The notes under the pieces were generated by a model, which was not told the origin of the DNA, did not search any database, and saw only the letters and a program-made list of their open reading frames with translations. 15,711 bases of DNA from SG8-41 sp044867805 (GTDB lineage: Bacteria > Pseudomonadota > Gammaproteobacteria > Burkholderiales > SG8-41). Of this stretch, positions 1 through 7,478 are shown in pieces; the first letter of the stretch is position 1, and each line of letters starts with the position of its first letter. The DNA is taken from NCBI GenBank assembly GCA_044867805.1, contig JBIOVQ010000019.1, forward strand, positions 1 to 15,711. Reading direction: 5' to 3'. Made by a program: the position numbers and the translations under genes.

Positions 1-142
1 TGTACTCGAGCAGCGGCGGCATCACCAGCTCGTAGCGGTGCGCGGCGAAGAGGTCGAGCAACTCCCGCCGCAGCCGCTCGATGCGCGCGGCCTCGGCGGG
101 CAGTATGTCCTCGATGTATTCGGGCAGGATCCAGGTACGCAT
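1..142 (-). CDS. hisZ: ATP phosphoribosyltransferase regulatory subunit HisZ (N-terminal part, cut by window edge)
   Basis: Only the first 47 codons are inside the window. The reverse strand reads from an ATG at 142, and the peptide contains LPEYIEDILPAEA and, near the cut, YELVMPPLLEY. These are characteristic of the N-terminus of HisZ, a catalytically inactive histidyl-tRNA-synthetase paralogue. HisZ pairs with short-form HisG to make the ATP phosphoribosyltransferase of the first histidine biosynthesis step. In betaproteobacteria hisZ commonly follows hflC and a DUF2065 gene and precedes purA, which fits here. There is no clear Shine-Dalgarno sequence before the ATG; an inverted heptamer array ends 11 bases upstream. 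True HisS is the alternative, but a complete hisS lies elsewhere in the window and this sequence is HisZ-like. Confidence 0.85.
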   Translation of the reverse strand, partial: MRTWILPEYIEDILPAEAARIERLRRELLDLFAAHRYELVMPPLLEY

Positions 143-153
143 TTCGGCTACGC

Positions 154-265
154 GATTCGGGATACGGGATACGGGATAAAGGACGCAAGCGCGATTATAG
201 TTGAGAAATCAGCGGGTTTTCGCCTTATCCCGCGTCCCGCATCTCGCATCCCGTATCTTTTTTTT
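154..265. repeat. Inverted heptamer array A (GATACGG family) with T tract
   Basis: The left arm at 154-181 holds four period-7 units (GATTCGG, GATACGG, GATACGG, GATAAAG). After a 41-base spacer, the right arm at 223-257 holds five inverted units (reverse complements GATACGG, GATGCGA, GATGCGG, GACGCGG, GATAAGG). Eight T follow at 258-265 on the plus strand. The arms can form a long imperfect hairpin. It fills the gap between the DUF2065 gene and hisZ. Hairpin plus T tract resembles an intrinsic terminator read on the plus strand, opposite to both flanking genes. Confidence 0.85.
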
Positions 266-271
266 GGCGCG

Positions 272-460
272 TCATTGACGCGCGATGTAGAGCAGCAGCA
301 ATCCCGCCAGCATCGAGGTGAGCCCGATGAAGCGGATCTGTCCGTCGCTCATTTCGGTCAGCCGCCGGAAGGTATCGCGCCACAGCGCCGGCACCAGGAA
401 AGGCAGCACGCCCTCGATGATGAGCATCAGCGCGAGCGCGGTAAACAGGATGTTTCCCAT
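272..460 (-). CDS. DUF2065 family small inner-membrane protein (YjeT-like)
   Basis: This 62-residue protein has two hydrophobic segments, roughly residues 4-24 and 43-59, separated by a polar stretch with WRDTFRRLTEMSDGQIRFIG. Length, the N-terminal LALMLIIEGVLPFL motif and the position directly after hflC match the DUF2065/YjeT family, whose function is not established. It begins 48 bases after the hflC stop, so it is probably cotranscribed with hflK-hflC. No strong ribosome binding site is visible before the ATG. It is short but conserved in position, and its codon use is like its neighbours. I consider it a real gene of unknown role, perhaps linked to the HflKC membrane complex by context only. 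Confidence 0.85.
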   Translation of the reverse strand: MGNILFTALALMLIIEGVLPFLVPALWRDTFRRLTEMSDGQIRFIGLTSMLAGLLLLYIARQ

Positions 461-508
461 CGTCGTTTGCGATCGAAGGACGGCGCTGCGCCTTCGCGTC
501 GCGGCGCC

Positions 509-1390
509 CTAGCGGGCCGGCTTGCCGCTGCCGGACTTGAGGTACTTGAAGAACTCCGAATTGGGCTCCAGCACGAGGATATCGCTCCTGCCGCGGAAGC
601 TCGCCTTGTAGGCTTCGAGGCTGCGGTAGAACGCGTAGAACTCGGGATTCTGCTGGTAGGCCTTCGCGTAGATGGCCGTCGCCCTGGCGTCGCCTTCGCC
701 CTTGATGCGCTGGGCGTCCCGGTAGGCCTGCGCGACGATCACCTCGCGCTGCTTGTCCGCTTCCGCGCGGATGCGCTCGGATTCGGCCGCGCCGGTGGAG
801 CGCAGCTCGTTCGCCACCCGCTTGCGCTCGGCCTCCATGCGGCGGTAAACGTCGACGCTCACCTCCTGCGGCAGGTCCACGCGCTTCAGCCTTACGTCAA
901 TGACTTCCACCCCGATGTTCTTCGCGTCCTCGTTCCCTCTCTCGCGCATGAGGTCCATGATCTTGTCGCGCTCGCCGGAGACCACCTCGTGCACCGTCCG
1001 GTTGCCGAATTCCGCGCGCAACCCGTCATTGATCGTCTGCAGCAGGCGCGTCTGGGCGAGCTGCTCGTTGCCGCCCACACTGACGTAGTACTGACGGACA
1101 TCCGTTATCCGCCACTTGACGAAGAGGTCCACCAGCACGTTCTTCTTTTCCGAGGTCAGGAAGCGCTCCGGCTCGGCGGTATCTATGGTAAGGATGCGGA
1201 CGTCGAAGTAGCGCACGTTGTCCACCAGCGGCAGCTTGAAGTAGAGCCCCGGCGCCTTCTTCATGTCCACGACTTCACCCAGCCGGAACACGATCGCGTT
1301 CTGGCGCTGGTCGACGACGAAGAGGCTCAACGTTCCGACGATGAGCAGCACGAGCGCCCCCACCAGCAGCGTGCCGAGGCTGGCGCGCAT
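509..1390 (-). CDS. hflC: HflC, SPFH/band-7 subunit of the FtsH-modulating HflKC complex
   Basis: This 293-residue protein has one N-terminal membrane anchor (about residues 5-25), followed by the VDQRQNAIVFRLGEV start of an SPFH/prohibitin domain. A long charged helical region (around EAERKRVANELRSTGAAES) leads to the AYQQNPEFYAFYRSLEAY block typical of HflC. With HflK it forms a large periplasm-facing assembly around the FtsH protease and modulates degradation of membrane proteins and of regulators such as phage lambda CII in E. coli. The ATG overlaps the hflK stop by one base (TGATG), and GGGAGG lies seven bases upstream, so translation is likely coupled to hflK. The length is slightly below E. 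coli HflC. No anomalies seen. Confidence 0.97.
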   Translation of the reverse strand: MRASLGTLLVGALVLLIVGTLSLFVVDQRQNAIVFRLGEVVDMKKAPGLYFKLPLVDNVRYFDVRILTIDTAEPERFLTSEKKNVLVDLFVKWRITDVRQYYVSVGGNEQLAQTRLLQTINDGLRAEFGNRTVHEVVSGERDKIMDLMRERGNEDAKNIGVEVIDVRLKRVDLPQEVSVDVYRRMEAERKRVANELRSTGAAESERIRAEADKQREVIVAQAYRDAQRIKGEGDARATAIYAKAYQQNPEFYAFYRSLEAYKASFRGRSDILVLEPNSEFFKYLKSGSGKPAR

Positions 1391-2631
1391 CAGCGTGCCT
1401 CCCGCTCGCGCGCGCGAAACGCCTCGCGCGAGCGCGCCGTGGACGGCTCGGGGGCGGGCGGCGCGCCTTCCGGCTTGACGGCGCCTTCGGCCGGCAGCGC
1501 TCCCGACATCTGCATGATCTTGTCGAGCGGCAGGTAGATCAGGCTGTTGCCGCCCTTCTGGTCGATCAGCACCTTGGTGGTGCTGCTCATGATCTGCTGC
1601 ATCGCCTCGATGTAGAGCCGGTCGCGGGTGACCTGCGGCGCGCGGTTGTATTCCGTGACGATCTGCCGGAAGCGCGAAGCGTCGCCCTCGGACTGCTCGA
1701 TCACGCGCTGGCGGTAGCCCTCCGCTTCCTGGATCAGGCGCGCCGCCATGCCCTTTGCCTTCGGGACCACGTCGTTGGCGTAGGCCTGGCCCTCGTTCTT
1801 CTGGCGCTCGCGGTCCTGCCCGGCCTTCACCGCGTCATCGAACGCCGCCTGCACCTGCTCGGGCGGCTGGGCGTTCTGCATCGTGACCTTGCTGATATTG
1901 ATGCCGATGGCGTAGCGGTCGAGTATCTCCTGCATCAGCTTGTGCGCGCGCGCCGCGACTTCCGCGCGCCCCTCGAATATGACGAAGTCCATGCTGCTCT
2001 TGCCGACGATCTCGCGGATCGCCGTTTCCGCCGCCTGCAGGACCGTATCCTCCGGAGCACGGTTGTTGAACAGGTAATCGGTGGGGCTTTTCAGTATGTA
2101 CTGCACTGCGAACTGCACGTCGACGATGTTCTCGTCATCCGTCAGCATCAGCGACTCCTTCAGCACCTTGCTCTTGACGTTATTGCGGTAACCCACCTCC
2201 ACGCTGCGCACGCCGGCCACGTTCACCACCTCCGCGCTCTCGACCGGGTACGGCAGGTGCCAGCGCGGTCCCGGCATCGTGGTCTCCGACAGCTTGCCGA
2301 AACGCAGCACAACGCCGCGCTGCCCTTCGTAGACGATGTAGAAGCCGCTCGCCAGCCATACCAGGAAGACAAGACCGGCGAGGAGCCCTGCCCCGCCGCC
2401 GAACCTGCGCACGTCGGGGCCCCCCGGCTCGCCGCCGGCGCTCCCGCCGCCGCGGCGCCCGAACAGCCCGCCCAGCTTGCGGTTGAAGTCGCGCCAGATC
2501 TCGTCGAGATCGGGCGGCCCCTGGTTGGGGCGCCGCCCCCACTGCGGATCGTTGAGGGACATCAGGACGCCGAGCAGCCGCAACGAGCGGTCTCGCAGAT
2601 GGTCGCGGAACGTCCTCAAGTAGCTTGCCAT
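1390..2631 (-). CDS. hflK: HflK, SPFH/band-7 subunit of the FtsH-modulating HflKC complex
   Basis: The protein has 413 residues from the first ATG. It has a Gly/Arg-rich cytosolic N-terminus with GPPDLDEIWRDFNRKLGGLFG, a membrane segment at about residues 82-101, then an SPFH domain beginning YEGQRGVVLRFGKL. A coiled-coil region and the HflK-typical RDRLYIEAMQQIMSS and GGNSLIYLPLDKI blocks follow, with a Pro/Ala/Glu-rich tail. It partners HflC. The start is uncertain: the recognisable family N-terminus MSLNDPQWG begins at an in-frame ATG at 2562 (residue 24), and neither ATG has a strong Shine-Dalgarno. The extra 23 codons have high GC at third positions, so the longer form is kept as a possibility. 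It starts 21 bases after the hflX stop and overlaps hflC by one base. Confidence 0.96.
   Translation of the reverse strand: MASYLRTFRDHLRDRSLRLLGVLMSLNDPQWGRRPNQGPPDLDEIWRDFNRKLGGLFGRRGGGSAGGEPGGPDVRRFGGGAGLLAGLVFLVWLASGFYIVYEGQRGVVLRFGKLSETTMPGPRWHLPYPVESAEVVNVAGVRSVEVGYRNNVKSKVLKESLMLTDDENIVDVQFAVQYILKSPTDYLFNNRAPEDTVLQAAETAIREIVGKSSMDFVIFEGRAEVAARAHKLMQEILDRYAIGINISKVTMQNAQPPEQVQAAFDDAVKAGQDRERQKNEGQAYANDVVPKAKGMAARLIQEAEGYRQRVIEQSEGDASRFRQIVTEYNRAPQVTRDRLYIEAMQQIMSSTTKVLIDQKGGNSLIYLPLDKIMQMSGALPAEGAVKPEGAPPAPEPSTARSREAFRAREREAR
1398..1403 (-). promoter_or_regulatory. Ribosome binding site of hflC
   Basis: The minus strand reads GGGAGG seven bases before the hflC ATG at 1390, inside the last codons of hflK. 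It fixes the hflC start and supports coupled translation through the TGATG overlap. Confidence 0.7.
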
Positions 2632-2652
2632 GGCGATCGAATCGGTCCGCTT

Positions 2653-3783
2653 CTAGGCTGCGGCGGTATCGTTGTATTCTGCGGGAGTCGGCGTGGCGCC
2701 GGCAAATTCCTCGAGCGCCAGGCGGACAAACTCGACGCCGGCGCCCGTTTGTGCGCTCGCCCAGATTCTGGAAATTCTACCATATTCGTCGCGCTCCACC
2801 CGGGGCGGAACACGCGTGCGATCGATCTTGTTCAGGACCAGAACCTGCGGCACGGCTTGCGCGCCGATCTCGCCGAGAACCTGGTCCACGGCCGCGATTT
2901 GCGCATCGCGGTCGCCGCTGCTCGCGTCCACCACGTGCACCAGCAGGTCTGCGTGCACCGTCTCCTCCAGGGTGGCGCGGAAAGCGGCGACCAGGGTGTG
3001 CGGGATCCGGCGGATGAAGCCGACCGTGTCGGAGACCACGATGCGGGCGCCGGTCGTCGTATGCAGGCGCCGCGTCGTGGTATCGAGCGTCGCGAACAAC
3101 TGGTCGGCGGCGTAGACATCCGAGCGTGTCAGCCGGTTGAACAGCGTCGACTTCCCGGCGTTGGTGTAGCCGACGATGGAAGCCACGTACAGTCCGTTGC
3201 GGCCGCGCGAGCGGCGCTGGGTCTGGCGCTGGGATCTGACCTTCTCCAGCTTGTCCTTGAGGACCTTCACGCGCTTGCCGATCAGCTGGCGGTCGGTCTC
3301 GAGCTGCGTTTCGCCCGGTCCCCGCAGCCCGATGCCGCCGCGCTGCCGCTCCAGGTGGGTCCAGCCTCGCACCAGCCGCGTCGCGAGGTGCTCGAGCTGC
3401 GCCAGCTCGACCTGGAGCTTGCCCTCGTGGGTGCGCGCGCGCTGGGCAAAGATGTCGAGTATCAGGCTCACGCGGTCTACCACGCGGCAGCCGACCTTGC
3501 CCTCGAGATTGCGTTCCTGGACCGGCGTGAGCTCGTGGTTGAAGATGACCAGGTTCGCCCGCGTCGCGGCCACTTCGCGCGCGATCTCGTCAACCTTACC
3601 CTTGCCCGCGAACAGCGCCGCATCCGGACGCTCGCGGCGACCCCGCACGATGGAGCGCGCGGCAACACCGGCGCTCGCCGTCAGTTCCTGCATTTCCTGC
3701 AGGCTTTCCGCGTAGTCGTCCTCGCCGAAGTCGAGACCGACCAGCACCGCGTCGGTGCCGTTCCGCGGGCGATCAAGTTTCAA
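2653..3783 (-). CDS. hflX: HflX, ribosome-associated GTPase
   Basis: This 376-residue protein has an N-terminal HflX domain, then the family signature GLRGPGETQLETDRQ (around residues 152-166) and a coiled coil. A G domain follows with G1 GYTNAGKS (205-212), G3 DTVGF (252-256), G4 NKID (318-321) and G5 SAQTG (343-347). HflX binds 50S/70S ribosomes and splits stalled ribosomes under stress in E. coli. It lies 15 bases after hfq in the usual hfq-hflX-hflK-hflC order. The start given is a TTG codon, in the same frame as hfq and separated from it by the hfq stop. No ATG in frame precedes the conserved VLVGLDFGEDD block. A GTG twelve codons downstream is another candidate. No Shine-Dalgarno is visible for the TTG, so the exact N-terminus is unsure. 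Confidence 0.95.
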   Translation of the reverse strand: MKLDRPRNGTDAVLVGLDFGEDDYAESLQEMQELTASAGVAARSIVRGRRERPDAALFAGKGKVDEIAREVAATRANLVIFNHELTPVQERNLEGKVGCRVVDRVSLILDIFAQRARTHEGKLQVELAQLEHLATRLVRGWTHLERQRGGIGLRGPGETQLETDRQLIGKRVKVLKDKLEKVRSQRQTQRRSRGRNGLYVASIVGYTNAGKSTLFNRLTRSDVYAADQLFATLDTTTRRLHTTTGARIVVSDTVGFIRRIPHTLVAAFRATLEETVHADLLVHVVDASSGDRDAQIAAVDQVLGEIGAQAVPQVLVLNKIDRTRVPPRVERDEYGRISRIWASAQTGAGVEFVRLALEEFAGATPTPAEYNDTAAA

Positions 3784-3798
3784 CGGAAGGGTGCTGCA

Positions 3799-4038
3799 TC
3801 AACCGTCGGAGCTCTGGTCCAGCTGGAGGTTGACGGCGCGCGCGGGGACCACGGTCGAGATCGCGTGCTTGTAGACCATCTGGGTGACCGTGTTCTTGAG
3901 CAGGACCACATATTGGTCGAAGGAATCGATCTGGCCTTGCAGCTTGATGCCATTGACCAGGTAGATCGAGACCGGGATGTGTTCCTTGCGCAGGGTGTTC
4001 AGAAACGGGTCTTGTAACAGCTGCCCCTTGTTGCTCAT
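3799..4038 (-). CDS. hfq: Hfq, RNA chaperone
   Basis: The 79-residue protein begins MSNKGQLLQDPFLNTLRKE and contains the Sm1 region (IPVSIYLVNGIKLQGQIDSFDQYVVLL) and the Sm2 motif YKHAIST. Hfq forms a hexameric ring that binds small RNAs and mRNA U-rich and A-rich tracts to promote sRNA-mRNA pairing. The length is that of the compact betaproteobacterial form, with a short tail ending DQSSDG. A GAGGT Shine-Dalgarno lies four bases before the ATG. It is followed after 15 bases by hflX and preceded by der with a 70-base gap. In E. coli hfq follows miaA instead; the der-hfq neighbourhood is common in betaproteobacteria. No anomalies. Confidence 0.98.
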   Translation of the reverse strand: MSNKGQLLQDPFLNTLRKEHIPVSIYLVNGIKLQGQIDSFDQYVVLLKNTVTQMVYKHAISTVVPARAVNLQLDQSSDG

Positions 4039-4108
4039 GTTGACCTCGTCGTTATAGTGTTATTTGGGAAAAGTACTCTACTCGCTCTTTTGCCGCCGCG
4101 CCATAGGG

Positions 4109-5449
4109 TTAGCGGCGCCTGCCGGCCCTGCGGCGGTACGGGTTGGCACCCGACCTGAGCTCCACGCGCAGGGGGGTTCCCTGCAATTTGAAAGCCTCCC
4201 GGAAAAATCGTTCCAGGTAGCGGCGATAGGTCTCCGGAACATGCTCGACGGCGTTGCCATGGACCACGATTCGCGGCGGGTTGACCCCGCCCTGGTGGGC
4301 GTAGCGCAGCTTCGGACGGATCACGCCGGCGCGCGGCGGCTGCTGCTGCTCGACCGCCTGCGCCAGCACCCGGCTCAGGCGCGGAGTCGGCAGGCGGGAC
4401 ATGGCGGCGCCGTACGCTTCGTCCACCGACTTCATGAGGGCCGCGATTCCCTGCCCGGTCTTCGCCGAGATGAAATGCAGCCGCGCGAACCCGAGGAAGT
4501 CGAGCTTGCGCGCAAGCACCCGTTTCACGCTGTCGCGCTCGCTCTCGGGAAGGCGCTCCCACTTGTTCACCGCCACCACCAGGGCGCGGCCCGCCTCCAG
4601 GATGTAGCCGGCGACGTGGGCGTCCTGCTCCGCGATGTCCTCGCGCGCGTCCAGCACCAGGATCGCCACGTTGGCGTCCTCCAGCGCCTGCAGCGCCTTG
4701 AGCACGGAGAACTTCTCTTCCGCCTGCGCCACGCGCCCGCGCCGGCGCAGTCCCGCGGTATCGATCAGCGTGTAGCGCCGGCCGTCGCGCTCGAACTCGA
4801 CGTAGATCGAATCGCGCGTGGTGCCGGGCTCGTCGAACACGACGACGCGGTCCTCGCCGAGCAGCGCGTTCACCAGCGTGGACTTGCCGACATTGGGACG
4901 GCCCACCACGGCGATCTTGGGGTGGCGGTCCGCGGCGTGCGGCGGCGCGGCGGGCGACGGCAGGCCCGCCAGCACCAGGTCCATGAGGTCGGGCACGTGG
5001 TCGCCGTGCTCGGCGGAAACCGGCAAGGGGTCGCCCAGTCCCAGCGCCTGGAATTCCGCGCCGGCCACGGCCGGGTCCATGCCTTCGGACTTGTTCACGA
5101 CGAGGAACAGGCGGCGGCCCGTCTTGCGCAATTCGCTGGCGATTTCGCGGTCCTGCGGCATGAGGCCCTGGCGCGCATCCACTACCAGGAGGATGGCGTC
5201 GGCCTCGTCCAGCGCCAGCCGCGTCTGCCGCGCCACGGCGCCGGGGATGCCCTCCTTCGCCACCGGCTCGAATCCCCCCGTATCCACCACAAGGTAGGGT
5301 TGCGCGCCGACGCGGCCGCGCCCGTAGTGCCGGTCGCGCGTCATTCCCGGCGTGTCGGCCACGAGCGCGTCACGGCTCCGGGTCAGGCGGTTGAACAGCG
5401 TGGACTTGCCGACGTTCGGCCGACCGACGATTGCCACGATAGGAAGCAT
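4109..5449 (-). CDS. der: Der (EngA), ribosome biogenesis GTPase with two G domains
   Basis: This 446-residue protein has two tandem GTPase domains. The first has GRPNVGKS at 9-16, DTGG at 56-59 and NKSE at 119-122. The second has GRPNVGKS at 183-190, DTAG at 230-233 and NKWE at 295-298. A C-terminal KH-like domain follows (about residues 355-437), ending in a basic RRRAGRRR tail. Der is an essential factor for assembly of the 50S ribosomal subunit. The length matches the family. It follows bamB after a 166-base gap containing an inverted 9-mer array, in the conserved hisS-yfgM-bamB-der order. The ATG has no strong Shine-Dalgarno, but the protein starts directly with the conserved LPIVAIVGRPN, so the start is secure. 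Confidence 0.98.
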   Translation of the reverse strand: MLPIVAIVGRPNVGKSTLFNRLTRSRDALVADTPGMTRDRHYGRGRVGAQPYLVVDTGGFEPVAKEGIPGAVARQTRLALDEADAILLVVDARQGLMPQDREIASELRKTGRRLFLVVNKSEGMDPAVAGAEFQALGLGDPLPVSAEHGDHVPDLMDLVLAGLPSPAAPPHAADRHPKIAVVGRPNVGKSTLVNALLGEDRVVVFDEPGTTRDSIYVEFERDGRRYTLIDTAGLRRRGRVAQAEEKFSVLKALQALEDANVAILVLDAREDIAEQDAHVAGYILEAGRALVVAVNKWERLPESERDSVKRVLARKLDFLGFARLHFISAKTGQGIAALMKSVDEAYGAAMSRLPTPRLSRVLAQAVEQQQPPRAGVIRPKLRYAHQGGVNPPRIVVHGNAVEHVPETYRRYLERFFREAFKLQGTPLRVELRSGANPYRRRAGRRR

Positions 5450-5462
5450 AAGAACCGGAAAT

Positions 5463-5610
5463 TAGCCGCCAAGGCGCAGAGAACGCCAAGAAAAGCAATC
5501 AAGGAAAACTACGGCACCCCAGTCAAGGAGACCGCAGGCTCAGGCAGTACGGGACTATTCCTTCTTACCGTTTGAAGAACATCTTGGCGCCCTTGGCGTC
5601 TTGGCGGCTA
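5463..5610. repeat. Inverted nonamer array B (GCCAAGACG family)
   Basis: The left arm at 5463-5491 reads TA then GCCGCCAAG, GCGCAGAGA and ACGCCAAGA. The right arm at 5582-5610 is its inverse with units GCCGCCAAG, ACGCCAAGG and GCGCCAAGA. I count 24 of 29 positions paired, including a perfect outer 11 bases (5463-5473 with 5600-5610). The spacer is about 90 bases with no evident gene. The plus strand continues into CTATTTTATTA, a T-rich stretch that includes the bamB stop codon. The array occupies most of the der/bamB gap. Confidence 0.85.
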
Positions 5611-5615
5611 TTTTA

Positions 5616-6752
5616 TTACTGTATCGCGATAGCGAAGATGCCGCCGTCGCGGGTCTGCACGAGGAAACTCGAAGGACCGAGCGCGACCGGCGGCGCGCTG
5701 ATCGCTCCACCGTCGGTGGCTATGCGCGCCGCAAAGGACCCGTCCTCCGCCGAGAGCAGATGCACGTAGCCTTCGAAGTCGCCGACCACCACGTAGCGGC
5801 CCAGCGCCAGCGGCGCGCTGACGCCGCGGTCGGCGAGCTTGTCCTGCCGCCAGACGCTCGCGCCATTGGACTTGTCGAGCGCCAGCACCGCACTGCGGTC
5901 ATCCGTGTAGTAGAGATGGCGTGCGTCCAGGGCCAGGCCCGCAATGCTGGACGCGTCCCGCGCCCACAACAGAGAGCCGCGCACCACGTCGAAGCACGCC
6001 ACCCTTCCCTGGAACGCCACGGCGCAGATCCGCGGGAAATCGATGACCGGCAGGCTGGTGACGTCCGCCACCCGCTCCAGCTCGGTCGCCCCTCGCGGCA
6101 ATGCGACGATGCCTTCCCAGCCGAGGTTGCCGTTGGCAAGCACCAGCGCCACCAGCCGTCCCCCGGGAAATCCCGCGAACACGCCCCCGCGCTGCACGAC
6201 CACTCCCGCATTGGAGCGCACCGACAGGCTCGGCATGCGCTGCTGGTAGAGCCATTTCCGCTTCCCCGTCGCCGCGTCCAGGCCGTGTATGCGGCCATCA
6301 GCCGTGCGCGCGACCACGGTGCCATCCTCGGCTTCCGGCCGCGCCAGCACCTCGCTGGAGAGCTGCGCCTTCCACAATGCCTTGCCCGTCGTCTCGAACG
6401 CGAGCACCTCTCCCTTGCGAGTGCCCAGCAGCACCAGCCCGCCGCCGACGCCGACGCCGCCGGTCACGCGCTCGCCCGCCTCGATCTGGATCCGGGACCT
6501 GCCGCTCGAAACGTCGAAGCCGGTGACCACCCCGTCGTCCCCCACCGCGTAGACGACGCCACGGGACACCTGCGGGAAATAGGTGTTCCTTCCGGCCTCA
6601 TACACTCTGTCCCGCCACAGCATTTTCAGCGATACGGATGGCTTGAACTCCACCAGCTCGGCGGGCGTCACCACCGGCCCGCTCGACCCGCAACCGCTCA
6701 AGGCGAGCAGCGCCACGCCCAGGCCGGGAATGAGTCGGTACCGAGTAAGCAT
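5616..6752 (-). CDS. bamB: BamB, outer-membrane protein assembly lipoprotein
   Basis: This 378-residue protein has a lipoprotein signal peptide: a hydrophobic stretch at residues 7-19 and lipobox LSGC with the acylated cysteine at 21. The remainder is a PQQ-type beta-propeller with repeated blocks such as VVYAVGDDGVVTGFDVSSG, LLGTRKGEVLAFETTGKALW and LYYTDDRSAVLALDKSNG. BamB is the periplasmic scaffold lipoprotein of the BAM complex that inserts beta-barrel proteins into the outer membrane. Its length is close to E. coli BamB (392). It lies 72 bases after yfgM and before der, the conserved order. CAGGGT about eight bases upstream may serve as ribosome binding site. The gene ends within the T-rich edge of array B. 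Confidence 0.96.
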   Translation of the reverse strand: MLTRYRLIPGLGVALLALSGCGSSGPVVTPAELVEFKPSVSLKMLWRDRVYEAGRNTYFPQVSRGVVYAVGDDGVVTGFDVSSGRSRIQIEAGERVTGGVGVGGGLVLLGTRKGEVLAFETTGKALWKAQLSSEVLARPEAEDGTVVARTADGRIHGLDAATGKRKWLYQQRMPSLSVRSNAGVVVQRGGVFAGFPGGRLVALVLANGNLGWEGIVALPRGATELERVADVTSLPVIDFPRICAVAFQGRVACFDVVRGSLLWARDASSIAGLALDARHLYYTDDRSAVLALDKSNGASVWRQDKLADRGVSAPLALGRYVVVGDFEGYVHLLSAEDGSFAARIATDGGAISAPPVALGPSSFLVQTRDGGIFAIAIQ

Positions 6753-6824
6753 CCTGATGACCCTGGATATTGGCGCGCGGCAAGTCCCCTGCGCTCGCCG
6801 GTGCCGCGCCAGCCCGTCACAGCC

Positions 6825-7460
6825 TTACTTGACGTCGCCCAGCGAGTCGAGCTTGAGCTGGATCGTGGCGCGGTAGGCGCTGCCCCCTTCGCTCTTGTCG
6901 AGCGCAAGCTGGTAGGCGTTGCGCGCTTCGGCGCGGTTTCCCTGCGCCAGCAGGATATCGCCCTTCAGGTCCGCATAGAGCCCCGTCATCGCCTCGGCCG
7001 GCTTGGTTTCCACCCATTTCAGCGCCTCGGCGTAGTTCTTCTCGTCGAGCAGCACGCCGGCGAGGCGCAACCGCGCAATGTCCTTGACCGCGTCGTCGCG
7101 CGCGTTCTCCACCACCCACGTGAGCCGCGCCCTGGCATCCGCAAGATCGCCGCTCTCGAAGCTCGCGCGGGCGGCGCTCAGGGCCGCGAATGCGCCATAG
7201 GGCGTGGAGCCGTAGCTCCCGACGATCCGGGTCGCGAGATCGCGCACTTTCTTGCGGTCACCGGCACGCTCGGCCTGATCCAGCTGCTCGTAGAGCGCCG
7301 CGGCGGCAACGCCCTGGGTGTGGCGGTAGTGGCGCCAGCCCTGGTACGCCGCGATGGCGAGCGCGCAGCCGATGGCGGCGAAGATGACGAGGTTGCCGTA
7401 CTCCTTCCACCACGCCTTCAGTTCTTCCAGCTGTTCCAGTTCCTGATGGTCGTATGCCAT
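6825..7460 (-). CDS. yfgM: YfgM-like tetratricopeptide membrane protein (periplasmic chaperone/BamB-associated)
   Basis: This 211-residue protein has a short cytoplasmic N-terminus containing LEELKAWWKEYG, one membrane segment at about residues 23-40, and a periplasmic helical TPR-like region (LAGVLLDEKNYAEALKWVE, LKGDILLAQGNRAEARNAYQLAL). This matches the YfgM family (TPR_21/DUF2133). In E. coli YfgM associates with PpiD and SecYEG in periplasmic chaperone traffic. It sits between hisS and bamB as usual. GAGGA lies six bases before the ATG, which supports the start. The upstream gap to hisS is filled by inverted heptamer array C, so yfgM may be partly uncoupled from hisS transcription. The family assignment is firm and the precise role is inferred. 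Confidence 0.93.
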   Translation of the reverse strand: MAYDHQELEQLEELKAWWKEYGNLVIFAAIGCALAIAAYQGWRHYRHTQGVAAAALYEQLDQAERAGDRKKVRDLATRIVGSYGSTPYGAFAALSAARASFESGDLADARARLTWVVENARDDAVKDIARLRLAGVLLDEKNYAEALKWVETKPAEAMTGLYADLKGDILLAQGNRAEARNAYQLALDKSEGGSAYRATIQLKLDSLGDVK

Positions 7461-7478
7461 TCAAAGTCCTCAACTGCG

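Noticed and set aside
154..265. Insertion-sequence remnant or MITE with target-site duplication
   Set aside because: No clear flanking direct duplication or terminal inverted repeats of a known family are visible, and the structure is made of short periodic units.
1942..4017. A 691-codon open frame on the plus strand opposite hflK, hflX and hfq
   Set aside because: It is antisense to three firmly identified genes and has no recognisable domain. High GC content makes long antisense frames common here; similar ones lie opposite der, bamB, hisS and ispG.
4039..4108. Strong promoter or terminator between der and hfq
   Set aside because: A TATAAC lies close to the hfq start, but there is no credible -35, and the GC-rich stems after der lack a T tract. 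Evidence is too weak to annotate.
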